Shown: positions 42,339-54,699 of the stretch, piece after piece
Layout of the letters: every line of letters begins with the position of its first letter
Position numbering within the stretch: position 1 is the stretch's first letter
Assembly (NCBI GenBank): GCA_905250025.1
Contig: CAJNOJ010000345.1
Location: 1-64,000 of the forward strand
From: Adineta ricciae
Lineage: Eukaryota; Rotifera; Eurotatoria; Adinetida; Adinetidae
Direction of reading: 5' to 3'
Length of the DNA: 64,000 nucleotides
The notes under the pieces: generated by a model
The model's input: the letters and a program-made list of their open reading frames with translations, nothing else
Databases searched by the model: none
What the model was told of the DNA's origin: nothing
Position numbers and translations under genes: made by a program

Positions 42339-43133
42339 ATGAATTCTACTTACCCGTTCGATTCGTACACTCCTTCAGGTTTCGGTGCAACAAGTTTTGC
42401 GATTTTTGTATATTTATCACTGGTCGCTTGGTTCGTTCAATCATTACATGGCAAATGTCAACCACGTCTCCTGTCGGTATTCGTATTTGTCGCGCATTTA
42501 ACTGTTTTTATTGAACTTGTCCTGCGTGCAACTGTTCATAATGATGTTTTACATACAACAACACTTTACAAGATAAGAGCACCATTGATTAGTGTGCCTG
42601 CTCGGTTTATATTACTCGCTAACTACCATTGTTTAGTAGAATTACGTGGGCAAAAACCACACCGACCCCTCGATAGAATTATTGATGCTGTCGTTTTAGT
42701 TTTTGCACTTTCAGCTGATATACTTCTTGCCATCGCAAATGAACTTTCACTTAAACCGAATCATCTTTATCTTAGTTTTTATCTTCGTCAAGCATCAGCT
42801 ATTTGCGTCCTTAGTCTCGCTCTCTTTTACTATTTAGTTTGGTATTTAGCAGTTCCACATGTTCGTCGTCTTTATGTTCTACCCCTATTGGCGATTTCAA
42901 GTGCTTGTGTGTTGATCGAAGCAGTTTATATTCTCTTGACTTCGATACCGTTTCTGTTCAACGTTCTTTCTCAAAAGGAATTATGGTTCTATGTCGGTCA
43001 TTTGGTTCCACTTGCTGTGGCCCTTTGTTCCTGGTCGATTTATCATCCGTGGAGATTATTACCACCACTTGAACGAGATATTCCTCATGATTCAGCAGGC
43101 AAAGAGCTGCTTCCACCACCTTCATTAATCTAA
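42339..43133 (+). CDS. seven-helix membrane protein, RTA1-like, third of three (copy 2)
   Basis: 264 aa from ATG 42339 (MNSTYPFDSY), partner of 20292-21086. An in-frame ATG at 42315 could add eight residues here only. Helix 5 is one residue shorter than in copy 1 (LFYYLVWY against LFFYLVWY context). Otherwise nearly identical. Confidence 0.65.
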   Translation: MNSTYPFDSYTPSGFGATSFAIFVYLSLVAWFVQSLHGKCQPRLLSVFVFVAHLTVFIELVLRATVHNDVLHTTTLYKIRAPLISVPARFILLANYHCLVELRGQKPHRPLDRIIDAVVLVFALSADILLAIANELSLKPNHLYLSFYLRQASAICVLSLALFYYLVWYLAVPHVRRLYVLPLLAISSACVLIEAVYILLTSIPFLFNVLSQKELWFYVGHLVPLAVALCSWSIYHPWRLLPPLERDIPHDSAGKELLPPPSLI

Positions 43134-43342
43134 CTCGTATATGACAATAGACGCTTTTTATCTTTTCGAAAGCAGAATAAAAATCTAGATAGAAAAATGA
43201 TTGATTTTGGTTGCATGTAGTTTTTAAAGAGTTCATGGTGTAATGGGTCAAGTCGTATGCGAATATTTAGCCGTATGTTGAGGATCTTCTGTTAATCGAC
43301 ATTTGGCTCCGTATCTGCATGGAGTTAAATGACGTCCTCCTG

Positions 43343-46300
43343 TTACTTTATTTTCTGAAAAAAAATAAAATTGAAATGAGATTTTTGTGGGGAAAATATG
43401 GTTTTACTTTTGAATGGAGGAATTTCTTCGCCATGAAAGTACTTTATGAGGTGCTCGGTAGTTTTTCCGTAGCAGTTGTCTTCATTACGGCATGGTATAA
43501 GAAAGTCGGGTAAGCCTGTATGTCGAAATTGAGCACGATGTAGAGGATTCGTTCGATTGGAACAGTCTTTATCGTCTGAACATTGTGGAACTCGATGTGG
43601 TTCATGGGTGAGATGAGGTTCTTTATCTTTATTTCGACATAATTCATTGAAACGACATCGATGAGAATATTTAACAGTATGATCTTTGTCTTCCAACAGT
43701 AAACAATAGATCGAATCACGACAAGGCGGTAGTTTTGAAGGAGCTACCGATGATGAAGCCGTTGTTCTTGCTGGAAGTGGTGGATTCGGTCCTGGTACAA
43801 TAACATTTGCTGACGAACAACATAGTACGGTTTTTATGCGTTGAAAAATACTTGTTGGCTCTACTTTTGGTTGTTGTGTAGTGATAGGTGTGCGCGATAT
43901 AACCTTGTTCAGTCTAGATTCCTTTGGCCCTTTCTTTTTCACACTACCGGAATAGCCAACATTCGCTGCATAATCAAAGGATGCACGTCGTTGGTCTAAT
44001 AGGTCAGATGTATCAATTGTAAAATCTTTATCGAACGTTGGATGCAAATCAGGCACTTGTTCGTGACGAATGATTAAATTACGTATGGGAACATCTTGAG
44101 AACCTGCACTAACATGAATATAATCTAATCGAGATAAGTCCAATGTTGATTTATCGAATCGGTAATGAATCTTTTCATAGTTGTAAATGCCATTTGGGCC
44201 AGCATGCGACAAGGTGGCTTCATTTGTTTGATAAATAATTTTTAAACAACAAGTTACATAATCATCGGTATTACAACCACGATAGAAGACATTTGATCTC
44301 GCTTTAAATTGTGCCTTGTAAATATTATTGTAATGTCGAGCAGGATGATCATCATTCAAATACGAATAAGCTTCATGATAGTCTTCGTTTGCTTGGGATG
44401 GCTTTTCTGCAATGTAACAAAGAAGACATCGTAGTTTGCTTTGATCTTCGTCAGTCGATTGGATAATTTCGTTGGATAATGTTAACATCATATCACCATT
44501 CATGACTTGCCAATACACGTAAGTGTACTCCGGATGGTTGGGCGCTTGAGTGTTATCGAGGCAATACAATCTGTATGATTGAGATACAGTGATTGGCATA
44601 ACGATTTGCTCGTCAAATTTCGTTCCAGGAACAGTGATGACGATCCCGCGAGAAATCTGTGGTGCTGCCATTCGTTGTTTGATCTTCTCAAGATTTTGTT
44701 CAAGTGTAAATGCTAGATAAGGTTTACGAGTCGAATCTAAGGGAACAGGTTTACCTGGCTGAATCAAATTAAGATCGATTACGTGATCAGTCAGAATCAA
44801 TGCTTCTTTAAACACTGCTCGAGCAGAATGTTGAGCTGGAGCACTTAATGCTTGAAACAAATTTTTCGGCATATAAACATTATCAATGTAATCTAAAGGG
44901 ATCAATTGAGGTAGATGTCCTTCGAAAACGAAATGTGAGTCAACAGCTGTCCATTGTTGGATAATCGTGTCAAGGCTGGTATCCATTGATTTCTGCGATT
45001 TACTAGTGACAGCAATGAGTTCAATGGCAGCTGCGGATTCATAGCGTGGAACAGAGCAATGTAATTTAGCACTATGAAAACAGTTGATACGTTGATTTTC
45101 GTCATTCGGATCTTTCCACCACGGACGATGTAAATAAGCTTTATCACTATAGAAACCTGTTCCAGCTTGAATGGAAAAATTCGCATCTGGATGAAACATG
45201 ATCTCTTGTTTGAATGTAATAACGATATCACCGTAATAAGAGCCGTAGTGCGGTCCCAATATACTAAAAACATGCTGATCTGTTCCTAGTTTTGTATCGA
45301 CTTCGTATCCGATGCCCATTGGTTTCGAAGTTAATTTAATTTATGCTTGCGCTATTTCAACAGCCCGTTCGTGTATAACCTTAATACTCGTATCATCAAG
45401 TGGCGGCTTCAATTTTCTTTCAATATTGTGAATATGAACATCGTGATCTGCGTCCAACGGAGGTACTTCATCAGCTTTTGCTTTGGCGAATTCTGCTACA
45501 ACTATAAGCTTAATCAATTCATACACATTCTGTTTTACTTCCGGATTGCTATGTTCGAGAAAAATCCGACGTATACGACCATGTTGTAGTACAGCTTTGG
45601 CGACATTTTTGGGCTTTTTAAGCAGCTCCATGTACCGACGACTCATAACATGCCCAAGCACAAGAATCGACTCGAAAATAAGTGGACTACAACGGTGTGT
45701 AGGTTGTAATGCTTGTATCCAATTGCGTACCTCTCGAGAGATTGACGCTTTTTTCCAGCCTGATGCATCCATGTATGAATTCAGGTTTCGAATGATATCT
45801 CCTTGATTGCGCGTGAAATTAATCGAAGAGTTCAAGTTACTGGATGGTGCGACGGTTAAATGATCGTGATTATCGCCATGGCGAAATTTTCTTAAATGTT
45901 CATGTTCAAATCGATTGCGACACTTGAAACCTGGAAATTTACAGAACAGACGAAAATCTCGTATGCGCGGATGAGAATATGACTCCAAATGTTGTTCATT
46001 CGTACTTTTAGCGCATGCATCTCCATCGGGACAAATGTGACGAGCAATATGAATCGATGTTAGAAGATGTTTGCTGTCCTTTGTCTTACATTGCCGACCG
46101 AACGCACACAGATGCGAGTAAGTGAGGCAATGCTTTTCCACATCTTGTGAAAGTTTTTCCCCTTCAGTACGCATTGTATATTTAATATACTTTTGACAAC
46201 TGTATGGTGTAAATGGACAAGGCTGTCGAAACGAATGAATTGTATTATCGGTATGATCTTTATCATGAAATTGTACACAGCAATTATCGCGAGGGCAGAT

Positions 46301-48877
46301 CGTTTTACAATGACGATACTTAGTACAATGATCTGCATTTCTTTTTAAATACTCCACGCATTTCATTCCATCACGGCAGATCGGCAAATGACGATAAGAA
46401 AATAGATGCTCTTTGCTCATATCGACACAATAGTTATTGTCTTTACAGAAATCTGGATGATCATATTCGCTGAAGTGTTTCGGATCAGTATCTTTACATT
46501 CGCCACCAAATTTACATTTGCTGCTATGCTGAAATGTAAATCGATGTACTTCGTCATCCGTTTGTTGACATGGTGATTCGGTATTCTGATGAGAACATAT
46601 AGGTGGATGTGAGAATTCGTTACAATGTTGAGCATTTCTAAGATCACGACATCTCGATCCATGATGGCATGGTGATTTGTGTAAGATACGTACATCACTA
46701 AGAGTTAATTGTCCATCGGATGATTTATTAAGAATACGATACGGTCCGGATATCCCATTGACACGTAATGTGGCCGGTGGACGGAAAACTTGATTATGTA
46801 AACATTTGTGGAACGGTGCGAAATTTCCATCTGGATTGATTTTACCCTTGGAATTGTGATCATCGATAATAGCAAAGTAAATTTCATGGAAATAACCAGC
46901 GTACTGAGTTATAACAGATTTGAAAAGTAAAGCAATATGTTCGGGTGGATTCTTAAACGCGCCACAACCGAAAGCGGACAAAACTAAACAATTATGTCCA
47001 TGTTGATGTCCGATTGCAAAAATACTTTCGATCTTTTTATGCGTATTGACAGCAAATTTGTCTTCTAACATGCTGTTTTTGTTCAATGTAGGATCTCGAT
47101 AAGCTGCCATAGCTACAGAACAAACGTTTGTAAGTGGTTTAGCCATATATGCATAACCTTCTTCTTTTTCTCTCTGTCGAAAGACAGTTATACCAGATGT
47201 ATAAATAGCACCGAACAGTTCCATGGGATAGAAGCCACGATAACCGGTTGGCTTTTTACAGGCGCCTTTTTCGTTACAAAAAAGCGGTTCTGACCGATCT
47301 TTATTAGCGATTTCGAAGTCCAAACTTTGATAATAATCGGATCGACGAAACAGATTTTCTTCCTGAGCACCATCACCTTTCCGATAACCACCACCGGGAC
47401 TAGTTGCATTCGCCATGTTCAATAACAATGGTTTATGTCCCTGTGAAACTAATTTCTCATAAACTACGAGACAATCTTCCATAACAACATGAACTGTTGT
47501 TGATTCATACGGGATCTTCAATTCTGTCTGCATAATCGTTTTCCCATCGAGTAATTTCGACCGATGGTCATATCCAATTGTTTTCAAACGTTGTAAATTG
47601 AGTGTTACTTCTTGACCATCGACAACATACTTCTGCTTTCGAAGAATTGCAATCGTGTTGAGCATAACTGTTACACGTAATAAATGTAAAACCCGATCAT
47701 ATTTCGATTGTTTACTTCTTTTCTCTTCAGCTTTGTTAAATTGTTCGATCCAATTTTGAGCATTCCATTTATAATGAAGAATCGGATGTTGAAGATTATT
47801 CATAATGGTTGTGATATCAGGCTCAGCATCTAACATCGCTGTTTCATACCAATTCTCTGCCGTAATCTCGCATTGATCTGGATTCCTATCAACTCTATGC
47901 GGTTTGATCTCCATAGTAAACTTATCGATCCGCAGTGCACCGATTTCCATACAATGACTGTATGCGTGCACATCGTTGAGTTCAATGATGAGATGGTTTT
48001 CGACAAGAGAGTGATCACGCACTTGGCCTGTAAAAAGTGTATGTTGCAGAATGCGGTTGATATCAAAGCCATTAGGAACAGGGGAGACAATAACTCGGTA
48101 AGCGAGTTTGGCTTTTTTCGAGAAATTTTGTCCATCAATGATGATGAAGCCTTGAGTTTTCCATTTTCTCGATGCTTTTGTTGCTATAACAACTGCATTG
48201 CTTGTTTCCTTATCATATTGTATGTAAAAGCAAGTCGAAGGAAGTTTTGTTTCGTCTATTTGTGTCGCAACTACACTGGTGATCTTATCAGTATTACTAG
48301 TCGAAGGTAAATCTTCGAAAAAATTGCAATCAGCCCGTGGATACACCTGTGCGAAATGATTTCCTATTTTGAAATTGGGCGCGGCAACTGCAGCTAAAAG
48401 TTCATCAAGATCGTTTAAACTTATACGAAAAATATTCGGAAATTGAGTAGATATCGATTCACATGGATATTCCTCTTTTATTTTGTATATTTGCATATAT
48501 CGACGAGAAATATCAGTTCCAGAAGGAATCTTCGACATAGTTTGATCGACAACAATGTAAGTGTCCAAATCTAATGTATCAACAAATGAAATACTGATGT
48601 TGAGTTCTCGGTCAAACATCATAGATTGACCATCTGAAAGAAGATACGTTTGATCCTCTTCGTTATTCAATTCAACTATTGCAACACCAAGTTTTAAATG
48701 ACATTGGACATTCTTCAATTTCATCCGTCCAGTTTTCTCGATGGTGCTACGAAGTTTGCCCTGCAGGTCATCACCAGGATAATCTATTGGGAGATCCGGT
48801 ACATAAACCAGTAAGTTCTCTTTTCTGCCCAGTGGAGAAGGCTTTACTTGAGAATCACTATCACTATCGCTTGACAT
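43343..48877 (-). pseudogene. RRM-PARG-PBZ-like gene with an in-frame stop (copy 2)
   Basis: Collinear with the 1844-aa copy-1 gene, but codon 1179 is TAA (plus strand 45341-45343) where copy 1 has TCA (23302-23304). The rest of the frame (43343-45340, 665 codons) is still open and closely matches copy 1, so the change is recent, or an error, or read through. The product up to the stop (1178 aa) would keep the RRM-like region, the PARG site (PGGG, QEE) and the first PBZ-like array, but lose the uncharacterised C-terminal half and the last four fingers. An enzyme lacking the C-terminal region is therefore possible. Confidence 0.65.
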
Positions 48878-49754
48878 AGTTTTTCAATATAACAAGAAAG
48901 ATAAGAATAGAATTAAATACCCAATTCTTCGGAGAAACGAGCGCTTTGATGAAAAGAATGTTTCTTTACCAAAAAAAGCTCGCAATATACTGTTTCAAGT
49001 TTAAAACAGCCAAAAGTCTGAGGACGGAAAATAAAATGTGTAGTTGTGGCACATGTATTGAGAAAAAAACTACTCTTGGCAATTTCCAAATTCCTTCTGA
49101 CGACAGTAGGAAGAAGAAGAATGAAATAATCTTGAAAAAGTAATCTCGTCAATGGTCTGATGATCAACAAAATAAAATGTTAAAGAATGTGACGAGTAGA
49201 AAAGAAAGGAAGAAACCGTATGAAGAAAAACTTTTATCTTGAAATTGTAATTTATTCGAGTAAAAACCAACAATAACATACACGTATTTTCACCCACACC
49301 CTCACACACACCCTCACCCTTTGATTGTCCTAAGACCGCAAAATCAAACATCATTGCGAGTCTATCTACGCATCCAAATGAAGAAGAAGTGCTCCTACGT
49401 CCTGGCCAATCTTTCGAAATCGAGAAGATCGATGAAATCAAAGGAAGATATATCATCTATCTATGACACTAACATCACCGAGTGACGCTAATTAAATAAA
49501 TCTCCGAGCATCCGTATATATACCCGACAATGTCATGTATTCATTTAGTTGCTGATCAATGGGCGACATGACAGGAAGAGAATGTAAACAACGTTCGTAT
49601 TCTCTTGCAATTTTGTAATGTACACGTGCGATAATTATAAACGTATGACAAAATGTGATGAAAAATGGGTGGAAAATGTTATTGATCGACAACGTCATTC
49701 ATCGAAAGGTAGTTTTGCACTGGTGACGTCTTGACATCGGAAGGAAATAGACAA
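48878..49754. other. intergenic between PARG (-) and the GTYRP gene (+), copy 2
   Basis: Shorter than in copy 1. At 49291-49320 CACCCACACCCTCACACACACCCTCACCC joins sequence equivalent to 27264 directly to 27761, replacing ~496 bp of copy 1. Confidence 0.7.
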
Positions 49755-50384
49755 ATGCTGGGCAATAAATCTGTTCCCTCGTCGTTTGGGCATTTTACTG
49801 AAAAACTTTTTGATGAATATCCGATTTATGAAGTGAAACTGTTATCAACAACTGTCGATGAATATCTTCCAACTAAACTTCCAGCCTTTGCAGCGAAATC
49901 ATGGAAGAATATGAGTAAGCGTCATTTCTTTTATTCGAAACCAATCGTTTATGCTACACGATGTCAAATTAGCAATGATAGTGAACTATTGCCATCGAAA
50001 TTATCATTAAGTGACTTATTGGAAGATTTACTGTTAGAGAGCACATCGAAAATTCGGTACAATTTCGTTATAATAGGTGATACTCTAATCTTCGCACGTG
50101 TTCCTCGTCATCGTCATATCTCCTACCATTTACTCTGTAAACATATCTCGTTAGCTAACCGTTCGACAGATGTTCGTTTTGCTGGTGAATTCTGGCGAGA
50201 TGAAAAGTCTCATCTTCGATTAAACAACAATTCCGGTACCTATCGTCCATCGAACGAATTACTTCAGTCAACTATTAAACTTTTCAATGCGATAACTTCA
50301 TTGGGATTTAAAGGTATCGACTTTCGACAAAGCGTACAATTTCCTATGCAACTCCAGTTGAGTAAGGAAATACAAAAAGTGTAA
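49755..50384 (+). CDS. unknown 209-aa protein with GTYRPS motif (copy 2)
   Basis: Partner of 28192-28821 from ATG 49755. The frame, length and the RFAGEFWRDE and NNNSGTYRPS segments are kept. Substitutions are few and mostly conservative, as expected under purifying selection. The family is not recognised. Confidence 0.6.
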   Translation: MLGNKSVPSSFGHFTEKLFDEYPIYEVKLLSTTVDEYLPTKLPAFAAKSWKNMSKRHFFYSKPIVYATRCQISNDSELLPSKLSLSDLLEDLLLESTSKIRYNFVIIGDTLIFARVPRHRHISYHLLCKHISLANRSTDVRFAGEFWRDEKSHLRLNNNSGTYRPSNELLQSTIKLFNAITSLGFKGIDFRQSVQFPMQLQLSKEIQKV

Positions 50385-50576
50385 ATTTGTGGCATGCTTG
50401 CCCTTTTTCTTATATTATTTGAATAAACAATTAATCCTGACACTTTCACATTGAATCCGATGACATGCTGGTTCATTGATTAAGATATGCTTTGTTTTTA
50501 GATAAAAGAATATGTAGGAAATTTCCAGATTAAATAGAGTAAAAATGATCACTTTTGAAGTGCAAAAGAAAATTGA

Positions 50577-53500
50577 TTATGTAACGATGGTGTAACTGAG
50601 TTTAACCCCAGTTTGGGCGTCATCAGGCCAGAAATATCGTGCTCCGCGCGATCCAATATTCGATGAAAGATTTGCACTACTTGTGCGTAATGCTATACTA
50701 CCAAATGTCGTTGCTATCGATGCTGTTGTGTCTTGAATTCCGATACCAATATAAGTCTTTTCAGCTACATAAATTGTATTATTCGGAAGAGTATAAGTTT
50801 GAATTAATTGTGATGTAGATATTTGAGATGAAGGAATGGAATGTTGACTGCAAATCATAAATCCGCCGGATATGGGAATGATTGTATAGATCCATAGACG
50901 AGCATTGATACTAGGTAAGCGCGATCCGCGATATTGAACGGTAATAGATTGAATAAAACCATTCATTGGGCTCGAATCATTTAGATTGAAAAACGTACTG
51001 TTGGGCGAAAATGAATCCCCTGTTAAATTTCGATTTTGTGAGTTGACAGTAACAACTAGACAAAGAATGATTATGAGAAAAAAAACTAATTTTGGTATCG
51101 ACAAGCTGTGTAGTCTTACCTCTTCCATTCGTTACTACTTGAGCTAAAAGATGATGTTTTAAACATAACTCCGACAAACAGTGTCAGTTCTACCAAAGCT
51201 TACCTGGGCAAGTTGGTCGATCATCAGATCTATTACAGCCAGCAGAACTTCCTGTCGTAGGTACAGATGTTCTCGATGAAGAATATGTTGATGGAGTAGT
51301 CGCCGATAATACAGGAAGTACTAGATTGATGCGATTGATAGTGACTCGAGCTGGACCGGATACAATCACTGAGAATGGTCCAGTTACATCATTATTGTAT
51401 GTTGTGAATATCAGAATGTATTTCCTACCACTTTGAAGATTGTATGTGATACGGAACTGCATATTTCCTGCATCATCATCATTGAATGCAACTAGATTTG
51501 CAGACAGATCCCATGCACTGATGTTATTAACATACAAATATCCAAAAGTATCCACGGTACTAGTGGTAGTAAAGGTATATGTTCCGTTCGTGGATGGAGT
51601 GATTTCTAGTGCTTCGTAGTAGAATCTATCATATCGACCGTAACGACTAAACGCCGAACTATTGTTAGTCAACGTGCTATTATAGTTCGTCATAGTTAGA
51701 TTTGTACTGACTGTTGTTGATCTTATAGCTAAATATAGGGATCATAGATGTAAACAATGTATTATATTCATGAGAGTGTAGCACTTACAGGTTGTAGTTG
51801 GCAATACTGTAGTCATAGATGAAACTTGAAGTGCAAGTGTGATGCGGTTGATGTTGACCAGATTTGGGCCAGACACAGCCACTGAGAATGGTCCAGTTAC
51901 ATCATTATTGTATGTTGTGAATATCAGAATGTATTTCCGACCACTCTGAAGATTGTATATGATACGAAACTGCATATTTCCTGCATCGTCGTCATTGAAT
52001 GCAACTAGATTTGCAGACAGATCCCATGCACTGATGTTATTAACATACAAATATCCAAAAGTATCCACGGTACTAGTGGTAGTAAAGGTATATGTTCCGT
52101 TCGTGGATGGAGTGATTTCTAGTGCTTCGTAGTAGAATCTATCATATCGACCGTAACGACTAAACGTCGAACTATTGTTAGTCAATGTGCTATTGTAATT
52201 TGTTATAGATATACTAGAGACGTTTGTTGTTGATCTTGTAGCTAAGAACAATATACGGTCATCGAAATCAACAAAACATTGAATAACATACTTGTCACTG
52301 GGAGCATTGTGCTAGTAGAAGGTAGTGTAAGTGCTAGACTGATTGACGTAAGACCAACTTGAGCTAGACCGGAGACGATAGCAGAATACCTTCCTGTGAC
52401 AGTCGGGCCGTAAGTCGTACAAATCAAAATGTATCTTCTGCCTGTTACAAGAGAAGATGTAATGAGAAACTGCGCATTTCCGGCACTATCATCATTGAAT
52501 GCGAGAAGATTTGCCGAGAGATTAGATGCGCTGATATTATTCACATATAAATATCCGTAAGTATCAATTGAGCTGCTACTTGTAAAATTATATGTACCAT
52601 TTGTAGACACAGTTACAAGCAATGCTTCGTAATAAAATATCCCCGCTCCACCATATCGAGTAAATAGGGCACTACTATTGGTCAATGCACCAGTATAGTT
52701 CGAATAAGCTGTTGTTGATACAGTTTCCGAGCTGCCAAGGCGCAGAAAATTGACTGCTTGCGGGCCAGACACAACCACGTCTATGGCACCGGTAACATTG
52801 GCGCTGTACGTTGTAATCACCAAAACATATGTTGTATTTGCTTGAAGCGATAGTGTAAATTGAAATTGATTATTACCAGCGCTATCATCATTTTGAACAA
52901 GTAAATTTCTCTCCGGTGATGATGATAAGAAAATACCCAAATAGAGATAGCCGTACGTATCGACAACACTAAGACTTCGAAATCGGTAATTACCAGCGGT
53001 GAGAGCAGTAACTTGAATTGCTTCGTAGTAATAACTTCCATTGCCACCATTATAACGGCTAAAACGCGCACTCGATGTTGTCAATCTCGATGAATATGTT
53101 GAGTTAATTCTAAAGGAGCTCGCTAAAACAAACAACATCGACATGTCTCACGAGTTCATTAGAAAAGTATAAATTACTTATGTTTTGTGTTGTTGGTGGT
53201 GGTAGTGTAACTCCTTGGGTTGTACAATTATAAAGAATTCGAACGGCTTGAATATCCGTTGGACTTAAACTATCACGTTGACCAATTGTAACATTAGCTT
53301 GTAGTGGTTCAATTGTTGCTAAACCATTTCGAGAGAATGCTGTTGATGCATAATGCATGACTGATTGATAATCATACTGAGTATTGAGTGTTGTTACTCG
53401 ACTGATATATTTTTGAAATTGAGATTCCATACCTGTATAGAAAGAATTGATTGTATAGATTTAAATAGACAATGCAAGCCGTTGTTGTACCTGTTTGAAC

Positions 53501-54366
53501 ATTGTTGAGATTAATTCGAACATAGTTGTCACGATCCGGCCGAGATTGTTCGTGATGAAATCCTATAGGAAAAGGAGATACTTTGTACTCTGATTGAATA
53601 CGTTTGCATTGTGAATCTACCTAATGTGTGTAACAATTCATGCATGACCACACCATCGTAAAGGCAACCGGAACTTTGCAGAGTAACAATTCGATCCATC
53701 GTAATATCAGGATTTTGTCCAACCTATATATTCGTTTTGATTTCTTCGGAATATCTCTAATATGCTTACATATGATGAACAACCATCTCCATTTTCTATG
53801 ATGATATAATACTGGTCCGATGAAATTCTCGGTCGAAACTGTACACAGCGCACTAAATTAACCGAAACCAAGAGTTCTAACTTTCTCATGACATCGACAA
53901 TATACATTTCCTCTTCAAGACCTATAAAAACATATCCAATATCGCACATTCTGTGATTATCCGATTACACACTGTATCCTGTGGCGAACTCGTACGGTAC
54001 AATTCCATCTGGCCAAGTTACTGTCGAAGTCGCAGATGTTGCTGCTAATGAACGCTAAACACATTTATGATCAGAATATCCTTATCAGTAGAATTCACTT
54101 ACACCCGTTGATCGGGTAACAGGTGGAAATCGCATATCGCCTTGAAATAATTGAGCTAAAGAATACATACTATGAATTCTAGTAATTGATAAATCAGAAG
54201 GATTTTATATACCATTTCTTTCCAGGTTGTTTTGTACGATTTTTGGATTCTAAGTAAAAACAAAAGGATTTCGTTGATATTTTTGAAATTTAATTACAAT
54301 AAATAATCCATTGATCTGTAATATGATGATTGCACCAAGGATAGTTCGAAGGAATCTGGTTGCCAT
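50577..54366 (-). CDS. astacin metallopeptidase with four PPC domains, complete (copy 2)
   Basis: Partner of the copy-1 gene but with a candidate first exon, 54366-54298: 23 codons forming a signal peptide (MATRFLRTILGAIIILQING). A 48-nt GT-AG intron (54297-54250) joins it in frame to exon 2 (54249-54213). Catalytic motifs are intact: FQGD propeptide switch, VMHELLHTLGFHHEQSRPDRD spread over two exons, SVMHY. One more PPC exon is present (52241-51789, 453 nt, plus 51728-51204), giving four repeats and about 1040 aa. Predicted to be a secreted zinc endopeptidase whose PPC and C-terminal domains bind substrates or surfaces. The upstream ATG at 54588 is in frame with the signal exon but that stretch belongs to an unrelated relic. 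Confidence 0.7.
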
Positions 54367-54588
54367 TGCGCGAGTCAATTCACTATTTCGACCAATGTGA
54401 CGTTTGTGACCGGAATCTAACCTAATTTCAAAGAATCCATTCGTATTTATTTGAACTGAAAGAATGGTGTGATAAGGTCTCGGCACTCCAGGAAGGATTA
54501 TTAACCATTGAATAAAAGCAGAACGTTTAACAGAATTAGAATACTTTCTATATTCACAAAAGGTTTCAATATATTCATGTGATTTCAT
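54367..54588 (-). other. open frame of unknown family upstream of astacin copy 2
   Basis: In frame with, and ahead of, the astacin signal exon. It reads IETFCEYRKYSNSVKRSAF, then HTILSVQINTNGFFEIRL. The same pattern recurs on the plus strand at ~54950-55110 (LDELLQDWSEYVDRIKF, LIITLHINTN, then GYIERVLV). The two are thus diverged paralogs placed head to head. It may be a relic exon or the end of a short membrane protein. Confidence 0.35.
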
Positions 54589-54699
54589 TATGAATTTGCA
54601 ATGGAATAAGAATAATTGTCTTTTGTATTGAATTGAAAAGAGATTCTGATGAATGAGACCAGATTAAAATGTCCAGGTAACCTTTTCAAATCATTGAGT

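Larger units (their letters stand above)
36226..54260 (+). repeat. 18-kb duplicated block, copy 2
   Basis: Direct copy of 14123-32220 with the same gene order. It differs by substitutions, small indels, a ~0.5-kb deletion near 49310, one additional PPC exon (51789-52241) and an in-frame stop at 45341-45343. Confidence 0.9.
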
